Below are positions 23,008 to 34,980 of a stretch of 64,000 nucleotides of DNA, one piece after another. Each line of letters starts with the position of its first letter. Position 1 is the stretch's first letter. The translations under genes were made by a program, and so were the position numbers. Origin of the DNA: Schistosoma haematobium (Eukaryota; Platyhelminthes; Trematoda; Strigeidida; Schistosomatidae); NCBI RefSeq assembly GCF_000699445.3, contig NC_067196.1:47409364-47473363 (forward strand), written 5' to 3'. The notes beneath the pieces are model-generated. The model ran no database searches, was not told where the DNA came from, and was given only the letters and a program-made list of their open reading frames with translations.

Positions 23008-23717
23008 GTAAGAAAAAAGTTAAATATAAAAAAATAGAATCAGAATTTGAAACAACATCCTCATTTTGTAAAACTTATGGAATGATTGACTTGATAGTTA
23101 AACCATACTTTATCCTCATTTTTGTTAGCAAAACTTATAGAAGAGTTATGAAAGCTTTCGAAATCTTATATTGAAGCATTTATCACTGACTCAGATTAAA
23201 TAACCTAAAGGAATAGGCAATGTTTGTTTGTTTTTTTTCTGTAGTAAGCAATAACCAGTTTACATAGATTATTCTGCTACATTATGTTCCTTAATAGTTG
23301 AATCAGTGACATACAAGCTCTCTAATGAGTTTGCCAACCCCTGTTTTAGTAAACGTAATTTCAACAACTGTTCTTAACAGGAATCATCTCTTTAAAATTT
23401 ATCAAGAACACCATGGGATAATGTATGTTTAAAACAATACAGAGTGAATTTTATCAGTTACTATAGTTCGTTAATATTCCCTTGTTTACTCAGAAGAAAT
23501 TCACTTTGATTTACATGTTCGTTTATAACCGTCATCTATATCTAGTGTTACACTAGACAGCCTCCATAAGTGACTCGTAGTCAATTATTTAGTACTGTAG
23601 CTAACATAAATAATTGAACACTGGAATGAACTATGTTTCATTGAATGATTATATCAACAATATGCCCCAACACAGTTTCCTTGTTTATCATAGATTCATT
23701 GGAATGAATGGATCCGA
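23008..23717. other. AT-rich non-coding sequence, nothing recognised
   Basis: No supported gene or repeat family. Confidence 0.5.
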
Positions 23718-23946
23718 AACTCTGAGTTAAATAAGAAAAAGAGAATTCAGCGAGGAAAATTTCCTTTCCGACGAAATCATTTACTTGAGCTGTACATTCG
23801 TATATACATAGTTATATGGAAAATGTATGTCTATAGGAGGATGGAAAAAATCGCATCACAAAAATGGATTCGAAAAGAAAATTTTTTTCGCTGAATTCTC
23901 TTTTTCTTATTCAATGACACTATGGGTTATTTTAACTCTGAGTTAA
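23718..23946. mobile_element. candidate small inverted-repeat element with 13 bp flanking repeats
   Basis: Thirty-base inverted arms at 23731-23760 and 23881-23910 match at 28 of 30 positions (ATAAGAAAAAGAGAATTCAG at the outer edge). The sequence AACTCTGAGTTAA occurs directly before the left arm (23718-23730) and again 23 bp after the right arm (23934-23946). The 120 bp between the arms has no ORF. This resembles a MITE or foldback element. The 13 bp direct repeat would be an unusually long target duplication and sits off the right arm, so the two features may have separate origins. Confidence 0.45.
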
Positions 23947-24847
23947 TTAACTTTCTGTTGATTCCCATAAATATCCCAACCCTAAACTAATGTTATTACT
24001 CTTGGTCACTAACTCTATCATTAGAATTTTATTTATATTCATCTGAAGAAATGATTTTTTCATTGCTCATATTGTTTCTATCTGGATATTTTTTTTGCAC
24101 ACTAGCTTCAAAGATAAAAAATAACAAATAATTTAGCAAGAATATTTATCTTAAAGGACTAACTAATCTATAAGGTAAAATAAATAAGTTTATGAATATT
24201 AGAAAATCATTTTGATTTCATTAGATAGTTGAACCTTGCTGACCTAATTAATAATTATTACTAACATTTCAGAAATATAACCAAAATCTAATGATCATGT
24301 CAGTTAAATTCTGTAATAAATTAGTCTATTTCTATATATAAGGTTGAATAAGGCCACGTGAATTAGGTCATATGTGAAAGGAATCAATGAAATTAACTCG
24401 TCCTCACTCCACCCCCCCCCTCACCATCAAAATGTATGACAGACAAAGAACATGAAGAATCTCAGTCATTTATTTCTCTCCTAATTCAGACAGATTAGTG
24501 TGTTGTTCTAAATAAGGTCACTAAGGTCATAAGTTTACACTACCGCTGATTAAAAATTCTGAATAAAAATAGAGGAAAATATTAGATATTTTTTTCTAAT
24601 GATTGTAATGATTTAAGTTAGTAGTATAGTTAATAATAGTAGTAAGAGTTAAAACGTTCGAAACTTTCAATTGATCTCTTTTTGATGTATATTTATTGAA
24701 TGCGAATATTATACCTGGAAATTAAAGGGAATTCTATGAATATGAGAAAAATTTATAGCTTGAAAAAATGGGTTCAATGTGTTGAGTTGGTGATGTTTTC
24801 GGTTATCGATAAAGAAATTCGATGAATGAACCAGTCAGTTTATAATC

Positions 24848-24990
24848 AGAGAGGGGTTTTGTGGATATTAAAGTAATTTAATAGTTGAATTCATGAGTCA
24901 ATTGAAGCTAGACCACCATGGAAAACCTGTGCTTCCAAGTTTTCTATGGTGGTCTAGCTTCGATTGACTCATAAATTTAACTATTAAATT
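24848..24990. mobile_element. family A SINE 3' end as a near-perfect foldback
   Basis: Two inverted arms of the family A 3' end meet almost directly: left arm 24885-24939 (ATGAGTCAATTGAAGCTAGA onward), right arm about 24940-24990. The tRNA head and ribozyme are gone, leaving a palindrome of about 100 bp. The flank 5' of the left arm (GGGGTTTTGTGGATATT, near 24851) is also part of the family A 3' extension. Confidence 0.85.
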
Positions 24991-25547
24991 AACATTTTAT
25001 CGACAAGTCTTTAGTTCAAATCCACAAAATCTTCGAAAAAACACTTTTATTCGAAATATCCTAATTTTCATTTATCTCATTTGATCTGACTTAGTTAATT
25101 CAACTTATTTCCACATATAAATTTATGTTGAAATTTGTTTATTCATAGTGAAAAGATGAGTAACTGTATTAAATACAAAACAAAAAGAACATTACCAACG
25201 GACCATTTTTTTCCAGAAAGATGAAATTCAACAGTAAATGTGTTTTATCAAGTCAACTGAATGGAAATTAAGTGTTTTATATAAGAAAGTAGCTTATAAA
25301 TTCTTAACATTTAAAAAAAATTGAAAACAAAATTGGAGATTGATAACGAATGACCTTTTGTTTAAATTTTAGATAACTAATAAACTGTCCTATAAAAAAA
25401 CGGGTAATTCTTTAAATGTCGATGTGTGTAAATGTAAATAAAACTGTAATTGTTTATTCTCTCTAAAGTGATCGAAGTATAAAATTCGAGAGAAGAATCC
25501 AATGTGATTTACTGACAAAGCATCGAATAATAAATGTCTAGTTAAAG

Positions 25548-25930
25548 ATGGATAGTGGATAGGAATGGAATTCGGGACTCGTCAGCTAGATGTACCTGCA
25601 TCTCCGAGTTGATGTTCGCCTCGGGACTCGAACCCAGTACTGTTCGCATCAAACGTCATCGCGTTATCCATTTAGCTACTGAGTTCTGATAGATACCTGC
25701 TTGTGCAACGGTACTGGATACTAGAAAGAAACGCGCGTCCTGGATTCCACTGCTAGCCACTATCCATCTCTGCTTAGAAAGCTTGTGACTGAAGGCTATA
25801 TCGAGGTAATCCGCAAATGATGCACATATACCAACATGAGACTGATTAATTGCAGTCCTAAATAACAATGGGAAGATACAAGTAAAACAATGCCAAGTGA
25901 ATGTCTAATTGTTTGCCGAATTATCCAAGG
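25548..25930. mobile_element. family B (Sm-alpha type) SINE, foldback copy
   Basis: The left part (25548-25690, minus) holds the tRNA-like head with B box GGTTCGAGTCC and the start of the hammerhead (CTGACGAGTCCC), then skips to the 3' body, so stem II and the GAAAC strand are deleted. The right part (about 25690-25930, plus) starts with GAAACGCGCGTCCTGGATTCC-type sequence and runs to the family's end (GGGAAGATACAAGTAAA). The two parts form inverted arms. Family B matches the schistosome Sm-alpha repeat, for which hammerhead activity is established. Confidence 0.85.
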
Positions 25931-26791
25931 TGTATGTTGTTGGTAAATAGATACGAATATTGACATAAAACTTGTGAATAAAAACTGAACGAAAAACCAC
26001 TTTACTCTTGACTGTTTTGAAAGATAACTGCTATAAATGAAATATATTCTACAAACTCTGAAACGAAACCTGGAACATGTTAAATAAGGTTTAAACATGT
26101 ACAATAAAATCATATAGTTCAAAACACTTTACAAGTAAAAAAAATCGGATGTAACAGATTGATCTAGACAAAGATGCTGATTACTTGTTTACAATCCAGT
26201 AATACATAGTGAAATAGACGGTGTGTATATCTGCATTAATATACGAGTCCAAAAGAAATGAAATTTATTTTTAACAACCACCTGGGCTTGTCACTATAAG
26301 GAATCGAGCACAGATGAGATCATTTTGATACTTATTTTGGCAACAGAATTATGGTTAAATTTCATTTTATTCAGTTTAATACGCGCTATTTTCTTGACTA
26401 TAAATTAAAGGACACAAAAAAAATTTTCGTTCCTACAATATCCTTACCTATATGGCTGAGCATATTAGGAAATTCGTCCATCATAACTGATTGTTTCTTA
26501 TCCATTAGTTAGATAATAATTAATCAACGAAACTTCCGAAATACTAGACCTATGATAAAAGTAAATCATTTAAGAAAAACATTTGACGACAGTTGTTGAT
26601 AAGGACAGAAAAAGAGGAACTAGAGCTCAGAAACTACATTATTAGTCATGTCTGAAATGGATGGATTCATTTAATATTGTGGTTTCAAATTCATGTTTCT
26701 GAGTTTGATTAATATAATATACAAACCATTGTTTTCACTTCTCTGTATAACAAATTTACAATTACCTCACGTTATTCCTGCGTTGTGTCAG
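25931..26791. other. AT-rich non-coding sequence, nothing recognised
   Basis: No supported gene or repeat family. Confidence 0.45.
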
Positions 26792-26905
26792 AAAAATCGA
26801 GGAAGATCACGCAGTCGTCAAACTTTATCTGAGATTTTAATACCGAATACAAAAACAGAGCTCGAAGTGTCTAATTCTACGTCAAGCCCATATGGTTTAG
26901 TGTAG
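26792..26905 (+). CDS. weak candidate terminal exon
   Basis: Acceptor CGTTGTGTCAG is followed in phase 0 by 37 codons ending in TAG at 26903-26905. The peptide is rich in R, S, T, E and P (GRSRSRQTLSEILIPN, then SNSTSSPYGLV), unlike chance AT-rich ORFs. The same frame is open back to an ATG at 26693. No family recognised. Confidence 0.25.
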   Translation, partial: KNRGRSRSRQTLSEILIPNTKTELEVSNSTSSPYGLV

Positions 26906-27056
26906 CTTCCATACAGACCAATTTATTAATACTTTTAGAGCCATATTTTGACCTCGTCAACTGTTCACCTTTTAGCCCTGATTAATTTCATGTGAGCGTA
27001 CGCGTGTGCATCGCTTACCCCATTTATCACATATATTTAGTTTATTTTAGTTTGGC

Positions 27057-27174
27057 TATAAATATTGACCCACGTTTTATGAAATTAGATTGGCACTCTT
27101 ACCTTCGCTGGTATGCTTCCCCGCTTCGTTTCTCTGATTGTCTGTCTCGATCAGCAAACGTATGAAATGTAAGT
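27057..27174 (+). promoter_or_regulatory. candidate TATA promoter with short leader and splice donor
   Basis: TATAAATA at 27057-27064 is followed by about 100 bp of clearly higher GC and pyrimidine content, then a consensus 5' splice site GTAAGT (27169-27174). An ATG at 27082 opens only 28 codons. This could be the start of a host transcript or a piece of an unrecognised LTR; no TG/CA ends or target duplication were found. Confidence 0.25.
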
Positions 27175-28309
27175 ATCCAAAATTCATTGTCTTATTTGGC
27201 TTATCTTATTCAGTTATTCACTAAAAATAATTAAGTCAATAATCATATACGAGGATAAGTGGCATCTATATTTCGTTAACAACACTCGATTAAATCTCAG
27301 TTAGATCAACGAGCCATTCAAAACTTGCCAGCTAATCAACACGGAGATGATAATGGTTATACTGATTTTTTAAAGCCTGAATCTTCTTAAATAGATGTGT
27401 GAATGGTAGTTGAAACATTATCGTTGAATATGATGTCTAACATGATGACCTCAGCCGTACCAACAGATACTGAAAAGCGGGAGGTAATAAAATTTCAGAA
27501 ATACCTACATTACAAGCTACTTAATATCTAATGTCAGATAACAATTCGTCATTGTCATTATGAATATTTTCAATCCATTGATTTAATCGTTGAAGTGTTC
27601 TGTTCTCAACTTTTCTCATAAATCTTGACATCAATTCATCTACTTTGGTTTGGTGAGCTGGCCAGTATTAATAGCTCTCACACAGAAAATATAGTTCAAA
27701 ATGAAGCACGCGAAATCTACAAATAACGTTATTCGTATTCGCCAAATTTTTATATCGTTTATCAGTAGACAGCAATCTAATCAATAATTTATGTTTCTTT
27801 ATAGTTTTAAATTCATTGGCTGTATATCAGTGAGGCTGATACATGAAGATTATCAAAGTATAGTCCACTAGACTGTTTTTACTCAATAAAGAGCTTGTAT
27901 GTAATAGTACTAGTAGTAGTGGTAGTAGTAGTATTTTTAGTGGTAGCAGTATTATTATTATTATTATTAGTAGTAGTAGTAATGCTTTGTTTTCTATTAT
28001 GTCCTTCTCATTTTTTAATGATAAAACCTATAATAACAAAAGTTTGTGGATAATTTCACTTTAAGAGTATAAATTTATGTTGTTAAAAGTTTTAACTTAT
28101 CCAATCTTCTACATAATAAATAAATAGTTTTCATCTCATTATTTTCTTGTATAATGTATACGGTCAACTCACATACCATCCCTTCCTCGTAACAGCTACC
28201 ATCATTGGGTGTTTGTAAACATAATGTTTATTCTAAATTAGCATATCTGATCAACTGCCAGAGCATGGTCAGTATAACAATACAAAGAAGTACTACATTT
28301 TATGCAAAG
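27175..28309. other. AT-rich non-coding sequence with TAG/TTA microsatellite
   Basis: An interrupted (TAG)n/(TTA)n tract occupies about 27911-27984. Nothing else recognised. Confidence 0.5.
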
Positions 28310-28510
28310 ATGGAGAGTGGCTAGCAGTGGAATCCAGGGCTCATGTTTCGTCCTACTTGGGGCTCGACAGTTGGCTGTACCTGCATTTCAGAGTTGATGT
28401 GCACTCCGGGACACGAACTCAGTACCGCTCGTTTCAAACGCCATCGCGTTATCTGCTTAGCTACTGAGTCCTGATAGCCACTTGCTTTTGCAATTGAATA
28501 AAGTTTAAAT
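28310..28510 (-). mobile_element. family B (Sm-alpha type) SINE, minus copy
   Basis: On the minus strand: 5' body, tRNA-like head (GACTCAGTAGCTAAGCAGAT), ribozyme region, then CTGGATTCCACTGCTAGCC and the start of the 3' body, which is truncated at TTTGC. A plus-strand relative lies 300 bp downstream. Confidence 0.85.
28331..28380 (-). ncRNA. decayed hammerhead ribozyme (family B)
   Basis: The GGACGAAAC strand is intact. The first core strand reads CTGTCGA (invariant A6 lost) and the cleavage triplet is GCC rather than GTC. Predicted inactive. Confidence 0.7.
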
Positions 28511-28737
28511 TCACTTAGTATTGTTTTTTTAATCTTTCCTTTTCTTATTTCTTTATCAATCCTAACGATAAATATTTAGTGATAGCCATTTAGATGTTAG
28601 GAGTTCAGAAATCGACTTCTGAATAATGTTTATTTCTTTCAATGCATATTATCAGCCACCTAAATGTCACTGATTGTACCTATTTGTAATATGTACAGCG
28701 AAAGGTTGTAAACTTTACATAAACGCACCTGAATAGG

Positions 28738-29025
28738 TTGTGCGCTGCAAATGATCAGTCTCTCATTGGCATATTTGCATACTGTGCATATTGCCTCGAT
28801 ATAGCCTTAATTCACAAGTATTATATGCATCAACTCTGAGATGCAGGCACATCCAGCTAACGAGCCCCAAGAAGGACGATACGTGCTTCCTGGATTCCAC
28901 TACTAGCCACTATCCATCTTTGCTTAGAAAGCAATCCGCACAGGATGCACATATGCTAACATGAGGCTGATCAATTGCAGTTCTAAACATCAATGGGAAG
29001 ATTCAAACAAACAATATCAAGTGAA
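28738..29025 (+). mobile_element. family B (Sm-alpha type) SINE, foldback copy
   Basis: A left inverted arm (28738-28812) is the reverse complement of the family's 3' body (GCCTCGATATAGCC). It joins a plus copy starting at CATCAACTCTGAGATGCAGG, just before the ribozyme, and running to the family end near 29025. The tRNA head is missing. Confidence 0.8.
28856..28901 (+). ncRNA. decayed hammerhead ribozyme (family B)
   Basis: Stem I (CATCCAG...CTGGAT) is recognisable. The core strands read CTAACGA and CGATAC, losing invariant G5 and an adenine of GAAA. The cleavage triplet is also altered. Predicted inactive. Confidence 0.7.
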
Positions 29026-29504
29026 CTTAAGTACTACATTTGTTTTAATTGGTAGACAATCAACATTAAACATTCATTTTTAGGTTTACTACTTGACATA
29101 ACAACTCATTTAACTTGACATAAATCGTATGAACAATTCATAAAATCGTTATGAATGGTAAATTTTTTTTCTCCGATTGAATACAATTACAGGTATTGTG
29201 AAATCAAGATGTTTATAAAACATTCATATTTAAAAATAATCTTAGATACATTATGTTGCCAAGTTCTAATAAAGTCAAAGTGCAATTTTATACATTTCAA
29301 TTAACAAATTTAAACATTTAATTACATAACAAAATTATCATCAATTCAAAATTCAATAAAATAAATCATTTAAGATAATGGAGAAGATTTTTAACTTGGT
29401 TGGATGATTTTGACGAAATTTTTTAGTCTGATCAAATCATCCAGATCAGAGAACAAAACTTTATCAAAATAAATTGTTTAGATGAACTTTAACATAATTC
29501 AGGT
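29026..29504. other. AT-rich non-coding sequence, nothing recognised
   Basis: No supported gene or repeat family. Confidence 0.5.
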
Positions 29505-29572
29505 AATTCCAACAGTTGAGATCATGAGTCACTTGAAGCTAGACCACCGTCGAAAACCTGGAAGCACTGGAC

Positions 29573-29615
29573 GGCCATTTCATCCTATTGTGGAACCCTT
29601 AAGCAGTGCACATCC
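29573..29615 (-). ncRNA. decayed hammerhead ribozyme (family A)
   Basis: The minus-arm ribozyme: cleavage region GGCCGTC and stem I are kept, but the first core strand reads CTTAAGG and the second TGAAAT. Predicted inactive. Confidence 0.65.
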
Positions 29616-29787
29616 ACGACCCCGCCTCGAGGAATTCGAACCCAGGACCTACTAGTCTCACGCCAGGCGCTTAACCAACTAGATCACTGATCCAACATCC
29701 AACGGTGTTAATGTCTAGTTGGTTAAGCGCCTGGCGCGAGACTAATAGGCCCTAGGTTCGAATCCCGCGATGCAGAGTCGTGGATGC

Positions 29788-29833
29788 GCACTGCTGAGGA
29801 GTCCCACTACAGGACGAAACGGCCGTCCAGTGC
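29788..29833 (+). ncRNA. hammerhead ribozyme, intact core (family A)
   Basis: A self-cleaving RNA motif. Stem I is GCACTG (29788-29793) with CAGTGC (29828-29833). The core strand CTGAGGA (29794-29800) follows. Stem II is GTCC/GGAC with a 7-base loop, then the core strand GAAA. A minimal stem III (ACG..CGT) leads to the cleavage triplet GTC, with cut expected after 29827. Beyond stem I, TGG (29781-29783) can pair with CCA (29836-29838) across an internal loop; such a loop is used for loop-loop contacts in schistosome hammerheads. All core positions match the consensus. In the SINE it would free the 3' body from the tRNA-like head. Confidence 0.87.
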
Positions 29834-29925
29834 TTCCAGGTTTTCCATGGTGGTCTGGCTTCAATTGACTCATGATCTCAACTGTTGAAATTACTACAAT
29901 CTCCACAAAACCCTTCTGATAACAA

Positions 29926-32900
29926 TTCAGGTGATTTGTCAATCTATCCCCTTCGATTTTTTTTGTTTATTTTGTTTTGTTTTTCTTTCTGACAAAATAC
30001 TCCTTTCCAAATATTCTATCATCTTTTGTATATCATTTCATTTACGGTTTGTTTTCATTATGATTATTATTATTATTCAAAAAAAAAATAGCTATTGTAT
30101 TTTTCTTTACTAATAACGCCCATGTTTATGAGTTGAGTGCATGTTGAACTTTTGAACTTTAAGGAGGAGTAAATAACTCTTGTACAAAATGTTGGTTCTA
30201 ATCATTATTATTATTATATTTCCTTTGATGTTATTATTTTAGTCTTTATCATCACAGCTGATGTTTATGTGTTACTTTTAAAATGACCTTATTCTCAAAG
30301 TTTTGTACTTACATTCCAAATAAGAAGTTTAAGAAACTGAATATATATATATATTCATCAACCGATTTAGTCCGTACGTGTATACAACCTTGTTATTCAT
30401 CGACTGGTTGACTGTCAAGAAAAATCATAACTGATTTGTCTACAGTTACGTGAAACGGTTGAAAAAATGAAACTAAGATCGATTCACGATAAATGTTTAA
30501 ACAATTTATACTGTTTAGTTACGGATATTCAGTTAAACATATCCAGTACAGAAATAATCATACTATAGATTATGTAACTAAACTTTAGTTCTAAGCGCTA
30601 CCATAAATTCATTTGGAAAGATTTATGTATTTACTGATAAAAATGTTTTCATTCTGGCTCTATTAGTCAATATTTCATTGCAAGGACTATTAAATGAGGT
30701 GAAACAGTAGTTCTGTAATGAATCAATGCATTTGATACGAACGTCTTTGGAAATATTGTAACACTATGAAATAAAAGAAATTCTACTCAGTATTAACCTT
30801 TTAGTTTGTAGTCAAATCCCTAATAAACATATCTTTTAGAAGTGTAGAATCTTGGACCTACCAAAACTAGCAGATTTTGTATGCATACAATGTCACAAAA
30901 AGGAACTCTAATAAAATCAGAGCATGATGTAGCTAGTTGATCCGGTAAAATTTCTTTGAAATTCTAGGAAATAATGGTGATAATCACTATTTTATGATTT
31001 ACTTAGAAATTCATGGTGATAAAGAAAAACCGTAGCTCAGGAAGATATATTCAATTTTTTAAAGGAGGAAAATAATTGGTTGAGATTATAAAACATTGTG
31101 ATTATAGTTTGAATGAAATGACCAGACCATAAATTAAAAAAATAAGAGATGAGTCGATTCAGTGTACCAAACTGTTTATAAGAAATCGGTGTCGACCGTA
31201 ATGTCTTTTTTGATGTATAGACATTTAACCATATAATGATGGATTCTGGAAAAGTATATACATCCATATATCCATAACTATGTACAGGGTATTGAGTAGT
31301 AGTTCGTTCCTAGAAAAAAATAATAAAATTCAAACGGATGAGAGAAATAAATTAGAATTTGAAACTGTACATTTCACTAGTGTTTTCTGGTCTTTGTTAA
31401 AACAACATAGTGGTCGTCCCGACATCACAACAAAAAGCAATTATTCCAAGATAGATCAGTAATTACTTAGTCGGAATAGGTGTATAATATTCACTGATAC
31501 TATCAAAACTCTTTCCAGGCTGCTACTCATATTAGTGAACTGTCAGATCTAGTCGGAATGATAAATTAATTATATACAAAATGAATTGTCATGTCCTAGT
31601 AACAATTCTTCGCATATTTCACTGATTTTATCACCATCTTTTTACATTTTTACAATAATGATCATAATGATAAAAATCAATGAATTGCTCATAAATAGTT
31701 TTATTTTCTACACTAGAGAAATGATTGTTTACATGCACTGAAACATTGAAATGATTTAACGATGTTTTTCTCTTATTTAATTATTAGTACAATGTATTCA
31801 ATGAGAATAATTCTTCAGTTCAGAGATTACATCCGAAATTTCAATAAGAATAATTAAATGAAATAAATATTTCCCTACATTTAATCAAAATAGAATTATT
31901 TACAATAGCTGAATAAATACTACTGCCATTTGAATAGTTTTCAGTTATGACCTTAAGTAGACAGTGCATAACTAAACGCCTTTTTATACATAGTGAATAT
32001 AATGATTTGATAGACTCGACACTAATAGTGAAGCTTTAAATATCATCACTGAAAGTCTGTTATTTTGTTTATTTCATAATTGCTTTTTATAACCAGATAA
32101 GTAGTGCAGGCTATTAATCTTATAGTTTCAATGATTGTCTGACCATTGTTAGTTCTCGTTATGAATACCTGGATTCACTAACGTCTTCAGCACCTTATAA
32201 TAACTTATATAACTGGTAATAATTAAAGTAAAACCTTGTTGTCAACGTAAATCTAGACCATAATTCAATTATTTGAACATTAAGTAAATATTAACATTAC
32301 TACGTCATCAAGTATGAATTATGAAGATTGTATATATGACACCATAAAATACTTTGATGACATTTTTAAGTAACTGCGATTTGTCTGTTTATTACATTTA
32401 TCTTACTCAAATACTGACTTTTCAAAATTTGGGAGCTTAATTTTTGTTAAGCCTAATTCTCAGTACCATATAATCTATTTCAGAATAATCATCTATAACA
32501 CTCTTTATAAAACTAAAGATAATCCATCTCGCACTCCCTTTGTTTTATGATCAAAATGTTCGAATTGAAAATGATAACACCAACAATAACTCGAATATGA
32601 TTTTGGGACTAGACTCGATTTTGTTGTCGATATCTTTTTCATATGTTACATTATATTTATGAGCGAACAATTCTATCTTCAGTAAGCCCAGATATTCAAA
32701 ATATTTGTACCTATTATTGAGCCATCTCTGAAGACTGAAAATACTTATAATTAATGTAGGTTTATGAGCGGTTCAGTCATCTCAGCTCAATTACTTTAGA
32801 TAGAACTCAAATAAATTAAACACCAGTTGTATTAGCTACAAGACTAATCAGTTTTGGTGGATTCGAAACATTCAGTAGTATGTATTACGATATAGATTAT

Positions 32901-33005
32901 GATCATCATACACATAAACGTCGGGATAGGAATGTTGATGAAACATTGAACTAAATTATTAATCACTCGGTCAGAGGAACAATATTTGAAAAAAATAACC
33001 AAAGC

Positions 33006-33008
<3 letters not shown>
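29926..33008. other. AT-rich non-coding sequence, nothing recognised
   Basis: Three kilobases without a supported gene, SINE or RTE fragment; short ORFs (for example 31037-31267 minus and 31280-31462 plus) lack support. This is the longest stretch in the window free of recognised repeats. Confidence 0.45.

Positions 33009-33051
<43 letters not shown>
33009..33051. repeat. (AT)n microsatellite
   Basis: About 21 uninterrupted AT units, the longest in the window and likely to be polymorphic. Confidence 0.95.
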
Positions 33052-33056
<5 letters not shown>

Positions 33057-33665
33057 TAAAGGTCATTTAGGAAAACAACTGGAACTGACCTCAAACAACA
33101 ATCGAATTAGGTCATATTTAAAACTAGAATAATAATGTCAAAAATATGTAAGGTGATCATTGAAACGTTAAACTACGTAGGTCAAATGGTGACCATAATA
33201 CTAATCAGTCACTAAGCTCTGAAGTGAAAACAACATTTTATCAATATAGATTTAAGAACACGAAAAACAAGAGTTTACAAAAACAAAACAACATATACAT
33301 TCCATTTTCTTAAAAGAATTTAGGTCATTTCGATTTTATCCTGCCATTTTCATTAGTGTTGTTTTTCATTCTTTCTTCTCAGAATAAAGTTACAAACGTC
33401 TTAACATGTTATTGATTAGATCTGTGTTTAGACTAAGTTTTGAAAAGTTTTGTTTGTCGCCCATAATATCACGAATTCATTAAAGCGGATATCATTAAAC
33501 AAACCATCCGTTGAACTCATTAGAAAGTGTTAGTTTGAACATCTTAGAATTTTTAGGTATCATTACCAAGATTTAACTTGATAATTTCGAATAAATTGAG
33601 CATTGGATAAATTGTTATAAACAAACAATATATTCGTAATATCCCGGTGAGTAGAAAAAACAGAT

Positions 33666-33709
33666 TTTCTGACGTTTCGCGGCTCAGTGTAAGCCACTTC
33701 TTCAGAGAG
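33666..33709 (-). ncRNA. possible Penelope-type hammerhead-like motif
   Basis: On the minus strand: CTGAAGA, an extra A, stem GTGGCT/AGCCGC around a short loop, then GAAAC and GTC. A 3 bp stem I (TCT/AGA) is possible. Order and core match a hammerhead, but there is essentially no stem III loop (GAAACGTC) and one extra base before stem II. Minimal hammerheads of this kind are known from Penelope-like retroelements and are thought to work as dimers. No Penelope RT was found nearby, so the identity is tentative. Confidence 0.35.
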
Positions 33710-33719
33710 TAAATAACCA

Positions 33720-34980
33720 AATCAAAATTAATCCAAGTTTAAATAGTACAACAACAATATTATGTGCTATCAATAAAAAAAGCAGGTCTAAATTTTAGGA
33801 CCTCCAGCCAACTTCAAGTAGACGGTTAACCCCGTGAAGCTCTAAATTTATCAAGAAATCTGGGATTACTTTGAAAACCAATACACAAATACAGTGAAAT
33901 TATATGGTCTGTGCTGACAAGTACTGAAACGATCCAGAGAAATGAACCGATCAATTCGTGATGGACTAAATTAACGACAAAATATTAGGGTAATAACATC
34001 AGATCTCAATTCCACTTCAAAGTTTACACAGAATAGCAGTAATTACAATATTCACAAATATCAACAAGATTATCATTTTCATTAAGGAATAAAATAACTT
34101 AGCCTTAAATTGACCTGAGCCGCTTTTTGACTGCTTATTATTTCATCTTTATATGGATATATATGCATCACTTAATCGCCTAGATTCTGGTTATAACTTT
34201 TAATTTTATCACAAAATGATATCATGCTTCATTTCGTTACCTTAATTTGCTAACTAGCTAGCAGGTAGGTTTGATTTGGTGACCGCAAGACTACCATAAA
34301 CTCAGCCCCTTTTCAATATATATATATATATATACGAATAAAAGAAGTAGGTTAGATCGACAATTTCAGTGATGACCTTACAACTTCCTGATTTCACAAA
34401 TTTAGATATTAATGTTCATCATTATCATCCTAGTTATAATAAGAGAAAAAAAGATGACAAGGTTAACGTGAAGTAGAACAAAATAATTTACCAGCAAGGT
34501 TGAACGAGAAAAAGAAACAAGCATTGAACAACTATTCCATTTCATATTGTCTCCTTTTATTATTCAAAAAGACAATAGAATGAACTATAGAAATAGATAC
34601 AATGATAGAATATAAAATATAATAACCATTTTGAAATTCATATAGAGTTTTTCTTCCCAAAATTGGATTTTTACTGTCCCCAACATTTTGAATGAGAGAA
34701 AAAGTAGGATAAAAGTTCATAGTTTGGTTGTTGCCTTTTTTGATTTCTTTCTCTCCGAACTATTTCATTTTCTGATGAAAACGTTTTTATAAATTAAGAT
34801 AAGAAGTTGATTAATAGATGATATCAGTAGTATAAAGATCTGTCGTGAAAAAAACTATAAGTGATTTACTTTTAAATTAAATGAATTTTTAACATTTTTA
34901 AGCATTCAAACAATATTATCCACATTAACTGTTTAATTGTTTAAAAATGAAATAAACTGTTGCTTATTGAAACTACTACT
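33720..34980. other. AT-rich non-coding sequence, nothing certain
   Basis: Downstream of the hammerhead-like motif the sequence may belong to an old retroelement, but no coding motif is seen. A short (AT)n lies at about 34316-34334. Confidence 0.4.

Larger units (their letters stand above)
29505..29925. mobile_element. family A SINE, large head-to-head palindrome
   Basis: The minus arm (about 29519-29714) runs from the 3' end through a decayed ribozyme and tRNA-like head to a little 5' body. The plus arm (29715-29890) starts inside the tRNA head (CTAGTTGGTTAAGCGCCTGG) and runs to the 3' end. Arms of about 175 bp are separated by a loop of only some 20-40 bases. Both arms carry the unusual CTAGTTGGTTAAGCGCCTGG version of the head, so they are probably copies of one another, although the minus arm has since diverged. 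The plus arm keeps an intact ribozyme. Confidence 0.9.
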
